Part shown: positions 46,989-55,904 of the stretch, in pieces
Numbering within the stretch: the first letter of the stretch is position 1
Layout of the letters: every line of letters starts with the position of its first letter
NCBI RefSeq assembly: GCF_005502435.1
Contig: NZ_SCOU01000001.1
Coordinates: 868,001 to 932,000, forward strand
Length of the DNA stretch: 64,000 bases
Direction: 5' to 3'
Origin: Methylobacillus flagellatus
GTDB taxonomy: Bacteria > Pseudomonadota > Gammaproteobacteria > Burkholderiales > Methylophilaceae
Notes under the pieces: generated by a model
Databases searched by the model: none
Seen by the model: only the letters and a program-made list of their open reading frames with translations
Told to the model about the DNA's origin: nothing
Program-made: the position numbers and the translations under genes

Positions 46989-47069
46989 TAACCCCTGAGT
47001 AGTGAAGCTTCCGGCCGTCCGGTCAATGCATCGATATCGATCTTTAATTGAGTCGCCACTGCGCTGATG

Positions 47070-47300
47070 TCAGCTTGTAGGCAGCGGGCTTTGGGAAAGC
47101 GCTGTCGTCTTTTTGAATTGCTGGTCTTGTGAAAAGCGCACTTTCTCGCGCCGTTCGATCTGCGTCACACGGCCATCATGGACAGTGATCTCCACCGAGC
47201 CATAACCTGAGTGCAGACGTAGCTGCTCGACCGCGCGCAAGATCTCTTGTGCGACTTCGGCGCCTAATGCGCTTGCGGATGCTGCTGCGGGGTTTGCCAT
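47070..47300 (-). CDS. yezD: YezD-family small protein (DUF2292)
   Basis: 76 residues from the ATG at 47300 (AAAGGT ribosome binding site). The DUF2292 core is GSVEITVHDGRVTQIERREKVRF. These small proteins often lie beside sulfate-assimilation genes, and this one heads the porin-sbp-DUF2325-mop cluster, 81 bp upstream of the porin gene. Biochemical function is unknown. Confidence 0.82.
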   Translation of the reverse strand: MANPAAASASALGAEVAQEILRAVEQLRLHSGYGSVEITVHDGRVTQIERREKVRFSQDQQFKKTTALSQSPLPTS

Positions 47301-47342
47301 GGTGTGACCTTTCTTCAACAATTCATAAAGCGAACGCTGCGC

Positions 47343-47371
47343 ACTTTAGCAACCCGGTTAAACAATTAAAA
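47343..47371 (-). promoter_or_regulatory. yezD operon promoter, similar to the cysP promoter
   Basis: The minus strand carries ATTGTTT, then 11 bases, then TAAAGTGCGC, the same elements at the same spacing as before cysP. TAAAGT (47343-47348) would be the -10 and TTTTAA (47366-47371) a weak -35 at 17 bp. Further upstream are AT-rich blocks including TATATTC (47404-47410). Confidence 0.6.
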
Positions 47372-47425
47372 ATAATTTGTATTGATATAAAAATAATCAA
47401 AATGAATATAAAAGCAGCAGGCAAA

Positions 47426-47446
47426 CAAAAAGCGCCTTGCGGCGCC
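47426..47446 (-). terminator. Terminator of the cobalamin adenosyltransferase gene
   Basis: On the minus strand GCGCC-GCAA-GGCGC is followed by TTTTT. It separates the adenosyltransferase gene from the yezD promoter. Confidence 0.7.
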
Positions 47447-47552
47447 TGCTTGAGAAATCACTACAATGGAACGCGTCTAACGCCAGCTGGTCGCTGGCGA
47501 TCAGGCTAGCCTGTCATTGCAAACGCGCATGGCAAGTAAACTGGCGTGCGCC

Positions 47553-48098
47553 TCACCCCTGATTCTTCCATAGCACATCCCCCTGACCAGCATCGCGGTT
47601 CAACGCACGCGCCAGCACGAACAACAGATCGGAAAGTCGATTCAGATACTGCAAGGACACCGTCGTCACCTCGGATTCGCGGCTGAGACGGATCAACTGG
47701 CGCTCGGCACGACGGCACACCGTGCGGGCCAGATGGCAAACGGCCGCGCCACGACTACCGCCGGGCAGGATGAATTCCTTGAGCGGTTCCAGTGGCTCGT
47801 TCAGGGCATCGAGGAACTGCTCCAGCTGCGTGACACGTTCCGCCTTGACCATGGCATGGCCGGGTATGCAGATCTCCCCGCCCAGATCGAACAAGTCGTG
47901 CTGCACCCGTGTGAGCGCAGCCATCACATCATCGCGCAAGGTTTCGGTGAGCAGCATGCCGATGACGGCGTTCAACTCGTCCACATCGCCCATGGCTTCA
48001 ACACGCAGGCTATCTTTATCGATGCGGCTGCCATCGCCCAGACCGGTAGTGCCATCGTCACCGGTGCGTGTGTAGATCTTGCTGAGTCGGTTGCCCAT
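47553..48098 (-). CDS. Cob(I)yrinic acid a,c-diamide adenosyltransferase, PduO type
   Basis: 181 residues with the PduO-type ATP-binding N-terminus KIYTRTGDDGTTGLGDGSRIDKD and conserved VEAMGDVDELNAVIG. The second conserved region is LPGGSRGAAVCHLARTVCRRAERQ. It adenosylates corrinoids to coenzyme B12 precursors. The gene stands alone between a terminator and a hairpin-containing upstream region. Confidence 0.94.
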   Translation of the reverse strand: MGNRLSKIYTRTGDDGTTGLGDGSRIDKDSLRVEAMGDVDELNAVIGMLLTETLRDDVMAALTRVQHDLFDLGGEICIPGHAMVKAERVTQLEQFLDALNEPLEPLKEFILPGGSRGAAVCHLARTVCRRAERQLIRLSRESEVTTVSLQYLNRLSDLLFVLARALNRDAGQGDVLWKNQG

Positions 48099-48118
48099 GC
48101 TGCTTCCCTGTAGTGTCA

Positions 48119-48138
48119 GTGCCTGATAGCTCAGGCAC
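48119..48138. repeat. Hairpin upstream of the cobalamin adenosyltransferase gene
   Basis: Perfect 8-bp stem GTGCCTGA/TCAGGCAC with loop TAGC, about 20 bp before the gene's start codon (minus strand). It may be an operator or leader hairpin; it does not resemble a cobalamin riboswitch, which is far larger. Confidence 0.6.
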
Positions 48139-48320
48139 GATGAAATGCGATAAAAAGTCTGTAAATTTATCTATTGTGGCATCAGCGACGGCCTTGCCTG
48201 GGCAAGCCATCCAGTCGAGTGCGGATTGTAACGCAAGCACTGCTCTGACCATGACGCTCTCGGACCATGACAAGCTGGATGCAGTTCGCTACACTCGGCG
48301 CAACAGGAGAACTGCCCACC

Positions 48321-49169
48321 GTGACCGACACCGCCCGTTCCACCGCCCCCATCGGAGTATTCGATTCCGGCCTGGGGGGGCTCAGCGTATTGCAACACAT
48401 CCGCAGCCTGCTGCCGCACGAAGATCTGATCTTTGTGGCAGATTGCGACCAGGCGCCTTATGGCAACAAATCCGCTGACGCCATCCAGCAACGCGCGTTC
48501 GCGCTGAGCCGCTTTCTGCTGGAACAAGGCGCCAAGGCACTGGTGGTGGCCTGCAACACCGCAACGGCAGCGGCCATCAGCAACATGCGCGCGCATTTCG
48601 AGTTACCCATCATCGGCATGGAGCCTGCTGTGAAACCGGCTGTCGCCGCCTCGCGCAGCGGAGTGGTCGGTGTGCTGGCCACCACGGGCACCTTGCAAAG
48701 CGCCCAATTCGCAGCGCTGCTGGAAAGCTATGGCCAGGAAGTGGAAGTGGTGACGCAGGCTTGCAATGGTCTGGTGGAATGCATAGAACGCGGCGAGCTG
48801 GATACGGCAGAAACACGCGCCTTGCTGGAAATCTACATGCGCCCGCTGCTGAATGCAGGAGCGGATACGCTGGTACTCGGTTGCACCCATTATCCCTTCG
48901 TGCGTCCGCTGATCGAGTCTCTAAGCAGCCCGGACATCGCCATCATCGATACCGGCGCAGCGGTGGCACGTCAGCTGCAACGCAAGCTTGCCGAGCATGA
49001 ACTGCTCAACCCGTCCAGCCTGGCGGGTAACAATCACTTCTGGTTGAACCGTGGCACGGTGGCCAGCTTCGCCGAAACCTCGGCACTCATCGCACGCCTA
49101 TGGTCAGCGCCTGCCATCGTGCTGACATTGCCGGACGCGTATACGCACATCCACCAACATCGTAGCTAG
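48321..49169 (+). CDS. murI: Glutamate racemase MurI
   Basis: The start is taken as GTG at 48321, with an AGGAG ribosome binding site at 48305-48309, giving 282 residues beginning with TDTARSTAPIGVFDSGLGGLS; an ATG at 48267 would add 18 unusual residues. The two catalytic cysteines are in VACNTATAAA and LGCTHYPFV. It supplies D-glutamate for peptidoglycan. Confidence 0.93.
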   Translation: MTDTARSTAPIGVFDSGLGGLSVLQHIRSLLPHEDLIFVADCDQAPYGNKSADAIQQRAFALSRFLLEQGAKALVVACNTATAAAISNMRAHFELPIIGMEPAVKPAVAASRSGVVGVLATTGTLQSAQFAALLESYGQEVEVVTQACNGLVECIERGELDTAETRALLEIYMRPLLNAGADTLVLGCTHYPFVRPLIESLSSPDIAIIDTGAAVARQLQRKLAEHELLNPSSLAGNNHFWLNRGTVASFAETSALIARLWSAPAIVLTLPDAYTHIHQHRS

Positions 49170-49188
49170 AACACCACATTGGGCTGAT

Positions 49189-49211
49189 GACATCACACAA
49201 TGTGATGTCAA
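49189..49211. repeat. Perfect 10-bp inverted repeat after murI
   Basis: TGACATCACA (49189-49198) and TGTGATGTCA (49202-49211) around a CAA loop, 19 bp after the murI stop. It lacks a T tract. It is probably a transcript-end hairpin between convergent genes. Confidence 0.75.
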
Positions 49212-49336
49212 CTTCAACACATGGCAGGCAACGCTATCCACTTCAGCGCATTCGCAAGGCGATGGCTTGGCAAAGTCCGCCCTGTTTGCTTAGCCGTCTG
49301 TTATAGAGACGTATAAAAAGTTAACCAGTATAAAAA

Positions 49337-49525
49337 CTAGTGGTGACCGATGACTTCGCCAGCCTTGAGCTTGTAACGCGTGCCGCAATAGGGGCAAGCG
49401 GCATGTCCGGTGGCAGCCAGATCTAGGAACACGCGTGGATGCGAGGCCCACAGAGCGACCTCTTTGGTAGGGCAGTGCAGTGGCAGGTCTTTTGCCGACA
49501 CTTCGAACTCTTTAACGTCAGACAT
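49337..49525 (-). CDS. Zinc-finger CHCC domain protein (NDUFS6-like)
   Basis: 62 residues from the ATG at 49525, with a GGAGAAG ribosome binding site (an earlier start at 49549 is less supported). The zinc-binding residues are in LHCPTKEVALWASHPRVFLDL and ATGHAACPYCGTRYKL. It belongs to the family related to mitochondrial complex I subunit NDUFS6. It lies 62 bp downstream of ilvE on the same strand. Confidence 0.87.
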   Translation of the reverse strand: MSDVKEFEVSAKDLPLHCPTKEVALWASHPRVFLDLAATGHAACPYCGTRYKLKAGEVIGHH

Positions 49526-49587
49526 CGCTAACTTCTCCAGATTTCTCACTTAGTCATGCCCGCCATGGCAGGCATGACCGCCCAGAC

Positions 49588-50520
49588 TTATACCAGCGTG
49601 AGCCAGTGCTCGTGTGCCGGTGAACGGCCCTTGACCACATCAAAGTACAGTGACTGCAGTTTTTCCGTGACCGGGCCGCGCTTGCCTGCGCCGATGGCAC
49701 GGTTATCCAGCTCGCGGATAGGCGTGACTTCAGCGGCCGTACCGGTGAAGAAGGCTTCGTCGGCAGAGTAGACTTCGTCACGCGTGATGCGCTTCTCGAT
49801 CACGGTCAGGCCAAGTTCGCCCGCCAGTTGCACGATAGTGTCGCGCGTGATGCCTTCCAGCGCAGAGGTCAGGTCCGGCGTGTACAGCTTGCCATTGCGC
49901 ACGATGAACACGTTCTCGCCCGAGCCTTCCGCGACAAAGCCATCCACGTCCAGCAGCAAGGCTTCATCGTAACCGTCCTGCGCCGCTTCCTGATGCGCGA
50001 GGATGGAGTTCATGTAGTTGCCGTTGGCCTTGGCTTTGCACATGGTGATGTTGACGTGGTGACGCGAGAACGAGGAGGTCTTGACACGGATGCCGCGCTC
50101 CAGCGCTTCGTCACCCATGTAGGCGCCCCAGCTCCAGGCCGCAACGATGACATGCGTGGACAGGGTCTTGGCGGCGATGCCCATGGCTTCCGCACCGTAG
50201 AACGCCATCGGGCGCAGGTAGGCAGATTCCAGATTGTTGTCACGCACCGCCGCGCGCTGCGCTTCGGCTATAGCGGCCTTGTCGTAGGGCAGTTTCATGC
50301 CGAGGATGTGCGCGGAACGGAACAGGCGGTCGGTATGCTCCTTGAGACGGAAGATCGCCGTGCCCTTGTCGGTCTTGTAGGCACGCACGCCTTCGAACAC
50401 GCCCATACCATAGTGCAGGGTATGCGTGAGCACATGCGTGGTGGCATCACGCCAGGGCACCATCTTGCCGTCGTACCAGATTACGCCATCACGGTCTGCC
50501 ATTGATTTGGCCACAGCCAT
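49588..50520 (-). CDS. ilvE: Branched-chain amino acid aminotransferase
   Basis: 310 residues of the fold-type IV PLP aminotransferases: THTLHYGMGVFEGVRAY, the PLP Lys (about residue 164 in CKAKANGNYMNS), LLLDVDGFVAEGSGENVFIV and EAFFTGTAAEVTPI. It catalyses the last step of valine, leucine and isoleucine synthesis. An AAGGA ribosome binding site precedes the ATG. Confidence 0.95.
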   Translation of the reverse strand: MAVAKSMADRDGVIWYDGKMVPWRDATTHVLTHTLHYGMGVFEGVRAYKTDKGTAIFRLKEHTDRLFRSAHILGMKLPYDKAAIAEAQRAAVRDNNLESAYLRPMAFYGAEAMGIAAKTLSTHVIVAAWSWGAYMGDEALERGIRVKTSSFSRHHVNITMCKAKANGNYMNSILAHQEAAQDGYDEALLLDVDGFVAEGSGENVFIVRNGKLYTPDLTSALEGITRDTIVQLAGELGLTVIEKRITRDEVYSADEAFFTGTAAEVTPIRELDNRAIGAGKRGPVTEKLQSLYFDVVKGRSPAHEHWLTLV

Positions 50521-50732
50521 CTTCTTGTTTCCTTTTGCCTGAATGCGGGCCTGTCGGCCCTGTTATATATGAGCTTGTCAGCGCTGTCGTTAGTGGCTTG
50601 CCGGTTCTGTGCTGTAGATACTTAGCGATTACAGGGCCCCAGCGGCCCGATCAGACACTGGCTTGTCAGCTCAACGCCGAAAAGCTTTAATTGTAAACGA
50701 GCGCCTACTGGCTTGAACAGAAAAAGGAATCG

Positions 50733-51590
50733 ATGATGGCGAATATTTTGCTGGTTGGCACTGCCACGCTGGATCTGGTGTTCACGCTGGACCATGCGCC
50801 CGGCCCCGACGAAGAGATGCGCGCCCAGCAATTACGCACCGTGCGCGGCGGCAATGCCGCCAATAGCGCTGTGGTGTTGAGCCAACTGGGGCACCAATGT
50901 CAGTTCGTCGGCACACTGGCTGATGCACCGGAAAGCGTGGTGATCACTGAAGATTTCATACGCTATGGCATCGATTTCCAGCACAGCCCGCGACTGCCGG
51001 GCAAGCCGCCCACTTCCAGCATCTATCTTAGCCACGAGGCGCGCAGCATCGTGCATTACCGCGAACTGCCCGAACTGGCCGCCGATGCACTGGACCGTGT
51101 CGCGCTGGACGAGTTGGACTGGGCACATTTTGAAGGCCGCAATGTGCAGGCACTCAGCGCGATGATGCACACACTCAGGCACCGCCGGCCCGCTTTGCCC
51201 ATTTCACTGGAACTGGAAAAACCACGCCCGGGCATCGAGCAACTTTACACACTGCCGGACTGGCTGCTGTGCTCGCGCGGCTTTGCCGAGCAACACAGCC
51301 CGGGGCCACTGGCCAACTTTTTATGCCAGATGCGCAAGCTGGCTCCGCAGGCGGGTGTCATCGTCGCAGCGGGAAGCGAGGGGGCTTATGCGATGCAAGG
51401 CGAACAACTGCATCATGCCTCTGCGCAAGCCCCCGGCCAGGTCGTCGACACACTGGGTGCGGGCGACACGTTCAATGCGGCCATCATCGCGGCGCTACTG
51501 TCTGAACAACCGCTGCCGACCACGCTGCACTCTGCTTGTGCATTAGCGGGGCGAAAATGTGGCATGCGCGGCTTCAACCTGCATTTTTGA
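50733..51590 (+). CDS. PfkB-family sugar kinase (ketohexokinase-like)
   Basis: 285 residues. PfkB motif 1 is RGGNAANSAVVLSQLG and motif 2 is DTLGAGDTFNAAIIAALL, with the catalytic Asp. The NSAVVLSQLG pattern and the short length resemble ketohexokinase-like members, but the sugar substrate is not inferable. Single gene, divergent from ilvE. Confidence 0.85.
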   Translation: MMANILLVGTATLDLVFTLDHAPGPDEEMRAQQLRTVRGGNAANSAVVLSQLGHQCQFVGTLADAPESVVITEDFIRYGIDFQHSPRLPGKPPTSSIYLSHEARSIVHYRELPELAADALDRVALDELDWAHFEGRNVQALSAMMHTLRHRRPALPISLELEKPRPGIEQLYTLPDWLLCSRGFAEQHSPGPLANFLCQMRKLAPQAGVIVAAGSEGAYAMQGEQLHHASAQAPGQVVDTLGAGDTFNAAIIAALLSEQPLPTTLHSACALAGRKCGMRGFNLHF

Positions 51591-51760
51591 TAGAACGATA
51601 GCAACGCAAGCAGGGTCATATCTCGCGTTATCAATCAATTTTGTTTCGCATGCTACAAAGCCTGACAAACACTCAATTGCATAGTACCGAACTGCATAAA
51701 ATTTGATGCTTGGGGCGTGATAACATTTGCATCCATGTTTTAAGTACGGAGCCAGACACC

Positions 51761-52357
51761 ATGAATAGAACCGTGAACGCCTTGCTTGTCCTGGTGCTGA
51801 GCACTTTGTTATCGGCCTGCGACGCTGGCAAGCCTTCGCCTGCCGAGCTAAATGGTACTGACATCACCGGCGCCGAGTTCGCCAATACGCTGGCGCTGAC
51901 CGACCATACCGGCAAGCCACGCACCCTGGAAGACTTCAAGGGCAAGGCCGTTGCGCTGTTCTTCGGTTTCACGCATTGCCCGGAGATCTGCCCCACCACC
52001 ATGGCCGACCTGGCGGCCGCACTGAAATTGATGGGCAAGGATGGCGAGCAGGTGCAGGTGCTGTTCGTCACCGTGGACCCGGAGCGCGACACGCCGGAAG
52101 TTTTGGCACAGTTCGTGCCTTCGTTTAACCCCAATTTCATCGGCTTGACCGGCACGCCGGAAGAAATCGCCGCCACGGCGGCCAATTTCAAGATCTTTTA
52201 TGCGAAGCAGGCAGAACCGGGCAGCGAGCACTACAACATCGACCACAGCGCTGGCATCTATGCGTTTGATAAATCAGGGAAAGTCCGCGTTTACCTGAAA
52301 TATGGCCAAAAACCCGAGCTGATCGCGCATGATTTACAACAGCTTTTATTGATGTAG
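51761..52357 (+). CDS. sco: Sco1/SenC-family copper chaperone lipoprotein
   Basis: From the ATG at 51761 it has 198 residues with a lipoprotein signal (LLSACDAG, Cys near residue 17) and a thioredoxin fold holding the copper ligands HCPEICPTTM and a downstream His in HYNIDHSAGIYAF. Sco proteins deliver copper to cytochrome oxidases, fitting the ccoNOQP operon 100 bp downstream. Confidence 0.93.
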   Translation: MNRTVNALLVLVLSTLLSACDAGKPSPAELNGTDITGAEFANTLALTDHTGKPRTLEDFKGKAVALFFGFTHCPEICPTTMADLAAALKLMGKDGEQVQVLFVTVDPERDTPEVLAQFVPSFNPNFIGLTGTPEEIAATAANFKIFYAKQAEPGSEHYNIDHSAGIYAFDKSGKVRVYLKYGQKPELIAHDLQQLLLM

Positions 52358-52382
52358 CGCAATTTATATAAGATTTTTTTGC

Positions 52383-52412
52383 TTGTTCTGCCTAGTGGTA
52401 AGCACTTATAAT
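52383..52412 (+). promoter_or_regulatory. Candidate ccoN promoter
   Basis: TTGTTC (52383-52388) and a perfect TATAAT (52407-52412) with an 18-bp spacer lie 45 bp before the ccoN start. I see no clear FNR/Anr box (TTGAT-N4-ATCAA) here. Confidence 0.6.
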
Positions 52413-52456
52413 TTTTGGTTTTTCGCATACGCAATTTAGATTTAGGGGACGTAGTA

Positions 52457-53902
52457 ATGGCCACCGCCGCGACCAGCGCACCAATCAACGAACAGTACAA
52501 TTACGACATTGTGCGGAAATTCACCATCATGACCTTGGTCTGGGGTGCGATCGGCATGTTTGTCGGCGTTTACATCGCCTCCGAACTGGCGTTTCCGTTC
52601 CTGAACTTTGACAATCCTTACATCACCTTTGGCCGTCTGCGTCCGGTACACACCGGTGCGGTGATCTTTGGTTTTGGCGGCAGCGCGCTGTTCGCCACCT
52701 CTTACTATGTCGTACAACGCACCTGTCAGGCACGCCTGCTCAGCGACGGCATGGCCAGTTTCACCTTCTGGGGCTGGCAAACGGTCATCGTCTGTGCCGC
52801 ACTCGGCAACATGATGGGCTACAGCCAGGGCCGTGAATATGCGGAAATGGAATGGCCGATCGACCTGCTGATCCTGGTGGTATGGGTCACCTACCTCATC
52901 ATCTTCGTTGGCACCCTGATGAAGCGCAAACAGCCGCACATCTACGTAGCCAACTGGTTCTACCTCGCTTTCATCCTCGCCACCGCACTGTTGCACGTGT
53001 TCAACAACCTGTCCGTGCCAGTCGAACTGTTCTCCATGAAATCCTACAGCCTGTTCTCCGGCGCACAGGATGCCATGACGCAGTGGTGGTACGGTCACAA
53101 CGCCGTCGGCTTCTTCCTGACTGCCGCCTTCCTGGGCATGATGTACTACTTCGTTCCCAAGCAGGCAGGTCGTCCGGTTTACTCCTACCGCCTGTCCATC
53201 ATCCACTTCTGGGCCATCATCTTCCTGTACATGTGGGCGGGTTCTCACCACCTGCACTGGACCGCGATCCCGGACTGGACTTCCACGCTGGCCGCCACCT
53301 TCTCCATCATGCTGCTGCTGCCTTCCTGGGGCGGCATGATCAACGGCATCCTGACGCTGTCCGGTGCCTGGGACAAGCTGCGCACCGACCCCATCATGCG
53401 CTTCCTGATCGTGGCATTGTCGTTCTACGGCATGTCCACCTTTGAAGGCCCGATGATGTCGCTCAAGGATGTGAACGCGCTGTCGCACTACACCGACTGG
53501 ACCATAGGTCACGTGCATTCCGGTGCACTGGGCTGGGTCGCCATGATCACCTTCGGCTCGCTGTACCACTTGGTGCCACGTTTGTGGAACACCCAGATGT
53601 TCAGCCTGCGCCTGATCAATGTGCACTTCTGGCTGGCCACCATAGGCGTGCTGCTGTACATCACCGCCATGTGGATCTCCGGCATCATGCAGGGTCTGAT
53701 GTGGCGTGCCTTCGACGACTACGGCAACCTGCAATACGCCTTCGTAGAATCAGTGGCAGCGGCGCATCCGTTCTACATCATGCGTGCTGTTGGCGGTGCG
53801 TTCTTCCTCGCTGGCATGATACTGATGTGCTACAACGTTTACAGAACCATCCGTCAGGGTAGTACCGAAACGCAAGCCGAACTGGCACCTGCCGCGGCTT
53901 GA
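52457..53902 (+). CDS. ccoN: Cytochrome cbb3 oxidase subunit I CcoN
   Basis: 481 residues from the ATG at 52457 (AGGGGA ribosome binding site). Twelve membrane helices with the CcoN haem-b and CuB ligand segments ([67 protein letters not shown] and [11 protein letters not shown]). Catalytic subunit reducing O2 with high affinity. Starts ccoNOQP. Confidence 0.97.
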   Translation: MATAATSAPINEQYNYDIVRKFTIMTLVWGAIGMFVGVYIASELAFPFLNFDNPYITFGRLRPVHTGAVIFGFGGSALFATSYYVVQRTCQARLLSDGMASFTFWGWQTVIVCAALGNMMGYSQGREYAEMEWPIDLLILVVWVTYLIIFVGTLMKRKQPHIYVANWFYLAFILATALLHVFNNLSVPVELFSMKSYSLFSGAQDAMTQWWYGHNAVGFFLTAAFLGMMYYFVPKQAGRPVYSYRLSIIHFWAIIFLYMWAGSHHLHWTAIPDWTSTLAATFSIMLLLPSWGGMINGILTLSGAWDKLRTDPIMRFLIVALSFYGMSTFEGPMMSLKDVNALSHYTDWTIGHVHSGALGWVAMITFGSLYHLVPRLWNTQMFSLRLINVHFWLATIGVLLYITAMWISGIMQGLMWRAFDDYGNLQYAFVESVAAAHPFYIMRAVGGAFFLAGMILMCYNVYRTIRQGSTETQAELAPAAA

Positions 53903-53950
53903 GTCAAGACACTGCCTGAGTAACAGACGAAACAGAAACACGGAGCACGT

Positions 53951-54685
53951 ATGAAGCACGACAAGATTGAACGTAACCTTGGCATACTCGCCATCCTGAC
54001 CATGCTTGCCATCAGTGCCGGCGGCATGGTGGAGATCGTCCCGCTGTTCTTCATCAAGGAGACGGTGGAGAAAGTGGAGGGCGTGCGCCCTTATACGCCG
54101 CTGGAACTGCGTGGCCGCGACATCTACATACGCGAAGGCTGCTACCTGTGCCACTCGCAGATGATCCGTCCGTTCCGTGATGAAGCCTTGCGTTATGGTC
54201 ACTATTCGCTGGCAGCGGAATCCAAGTATGATCATCCGTTCCAGTGGGGCTCCAAGCGCACCGGCCCGGACCTCGCACGCGTAGGCAACAAATACTCCAA
54301 CGAGTGGCAGACCCAGCACCTGATCGCACCGCGTTCGCTGGTGCCGCAATCGGTGATGCCCAACTACCCCTGGCTGATCAAGAACGCGCTGGACTATTCC
54401 GATATCCAGAAGCGCATGCTGGCCCTGCGCACCACGGGCGTGCCCTACTCCAACAGCCAGGCTGAATACGAGCGCAATGTGACCGAGTTCGGCGCAGACG
54501 TGGCAAAACAGCTGCACATCCCGGATGCCGAAAAGAACCTGATCGGCCAGGAGCAGTTGAACAACTACGACGGCAAGGCCGACCAGGTCACCGAGATGGA
54601 TGCACTGGTGTCTTACTTGCAGGTGCTGGGCACCATGGTCGACTTCAAGAAGTACGCTGACGACGAATTCGTCAAGTATCGCTAA
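53951..54685 (+). CDS. ccoO: Cytochrome cbb3 oxidase subunit II CcoO
   Basis: 244 residues with one N-terminal membrane helix and a periplasmic mono-haem cytochrome c domain: haem motif CYLCHSQMIRPFRDE, axial Met in RSLVPQSVMPNYPWL. Passes electrons to CcoN. Second gene of the operon. Confidence 0.97.
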   Translation: MKHDKIERNLGILAILTMLAISAGGMVEIVPLFFIKETVEKVEGVRPYTPLELRGRDIYIREGCYLCHSQMIRPFRDEALRYGHYSLAAESKYDHPFQWGSKRTGPDLARVGNKYSNEWQTQHLIAPRSLVPQSVMPNYPWLIKNALDYSDIQKRMLALRTTGVPYSNSQAEYERNVTEFGADVAKQLHIPDAEKNLIGQEQLNNYDGKADQVTEMDALVSYLQVLGTMVDFKKYADDEFVKYR

Positions 54686-54696
54686 GGATCAATTCG

Positions 54697-54882
54697 ATGG
54701 AATGGTTGCTGTGGTTCACCCAGTTCGAGAACACCAAGCCTCTGGCACTGGTGATCTTTTTCACGGTGTTTTGCGGCATCCTGTTTTATGTATACGGCAG
54801 CAAGCAACGCGGTAGCAAGCTGGAAAGCTACAAGCAGATTCCGTTGCTGGATGATGAGCACGTCAAGGAAAAGCAGTCATGA
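54697..54882 (+). CDS. ccoQ: Cytochrome cbb3 oxidase small subunit CcoQ
   Basis: 61 residues, one membrane helix (LALVIFFTVFCGILFYVYG), then SKQRGSKLESYKQIPLLDD, the usual CcoQ tail. It stabilises the oxidase complex. Position between ccoO and ccoP confirms it; its stop overlaps ccoP (ATGA). Confidence 0.93.
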   Translation: MEWLLWFTQFENTKPLALVIFFTVFCGILFYVYGSKQRGSKLESYKQIPLLDDEHVKEKQS

Positions 54883-55820
54883 GTCAGGATAACAACACCA
54901 ACACCACCAAAACCACCGGTCACGTCTGGGACAACGACCTGCAGGAGCTGGACAACCCTTTGCCACGCTGGTGGATCTGGGGCTTTTACATCACCTTCCT
55001 GTTCACCATCGTGTACTGGCTGTTCTACCCGGCCTGGCCCATCGGCAACAACTACACCAAGGGCGTGCCTGGCCTGAACAGCATCACCTATACCGCCACC
55101 CAGCCCAATGGTGAGCAGGTTGAAAAAACCACCCACTGGAACATGCGTTCCAAGTTCATGGTGGAAATGAACGAGCTGCAGGAAGCGCAAAAGAAGTGGT
55201 TCGACAAGGTCGCCGCCATGCCGTTTGAAGACGTGCAGAAGGATGCCGAACTGATGCAGTTCGTTAACTCGGTAGGCAAGACCATGTTCACCGACAACTG
55301 TGCCCCCTGTCACCAGCAGGGCGCGCAAGGCAAGATCGGCTTCTCGCCCAACCTGGCCGATGACCACTGGCAATATGGCGGTACCTATCAGAACATCGAA
55401 GAGACCATCGTGGCGGGACGTAACGGCTACATGCCTCCGTTCAAGGAAGTGCTGCAGGACGAGCAGATCACCCAGCTCGCCAACTACGTGCTGGAGATGT
55501 CCGGCGAACCGCATGATGCCGAAGCCAGCAAGGCAGGCGCCGCACTGTTCCGTAGTGAAACCGCCGCCTGTTTCTACTGCCATGGCGAGAACGCACAAGG
55601 CAAGATCCAGATGGGCTCGGCCAACCTGACCGACAAGATCTGGCTGTGGGCCGACATTCCGGGCAGCAAGACCGACGCAGCCAAGCTGGCAGAAGTGAAG
55701 CGCGTCATCACCGGCGGCTTGAATCGTGGCGTGATGCCGGCCTGGAGTGGCCGCCTGAGCCCGGCTCAGATTAAGCTGCTCACTGTCTACGTGCACGACA
55801 GCCTGGGCGGCGGCAAGTAA
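54879..55820 (+). CDS. ccoP: Cytochrome cbb3 oxidase subunit III CcoP
   Basis: 313 residues: cytosolic start HVWDNDLQELDNPLPRWW, a membrane helix, and two periplasmic cytochrome c domains with haem motifs CAPCHQQ and CFYCHGE. It is the electron entry subunit from soluble cytochromes. Confidence 0.97.
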   Translation: MSQDNNTNTTKTTGHVWDNDLQELDNPLPRWWIWGFYITFLFTIVYWLFYPAWPIGNNYTKGVPGLNSITYTATQPNGEQVEKTTHWNMRSKFMVEMNELQEAQKKWFDKVAAMPFEDVQKDAELMQFVNSVGKTMFTDNCAPCHQQGAQGKIGFSPNLADDHWQYGGTYQNIEETIVAGRNGYMPPFKEVLQDEQITQLANYVLEMSGEPHDAEASKAGAALFRSETAACFYCHGENAQGKIQMGSANLTDKIWLWADIPGSKTDAAKLAEVKRVITGGLNRGVMPAWSGRLSPAQIKLLTVYVHDSLGGGK

Positions 55821-55904
55821 GCAGTGACCTGCGCCCCCTACTCCAGCACAGTGCGTCGCCTGACGCATTGTGCTGACCTGATGTGCTGTTGCTGATAACG
55901 CATC

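Noticed and set aside
48099-48320. Cobalamin riboswitch upstream of the adenosyltransferase gene.
   Set aside because: Only a simple 8-bp hairpin is present; the size and conserved B12-box of a cobalamin riboswitch are missing.
52442-53734. Long minus-strand open frame (430 codons) over ccoN.
   Set aside because: Shadow of a highly conserved gene; its translation is His/Gln/Val-rich with no domain.
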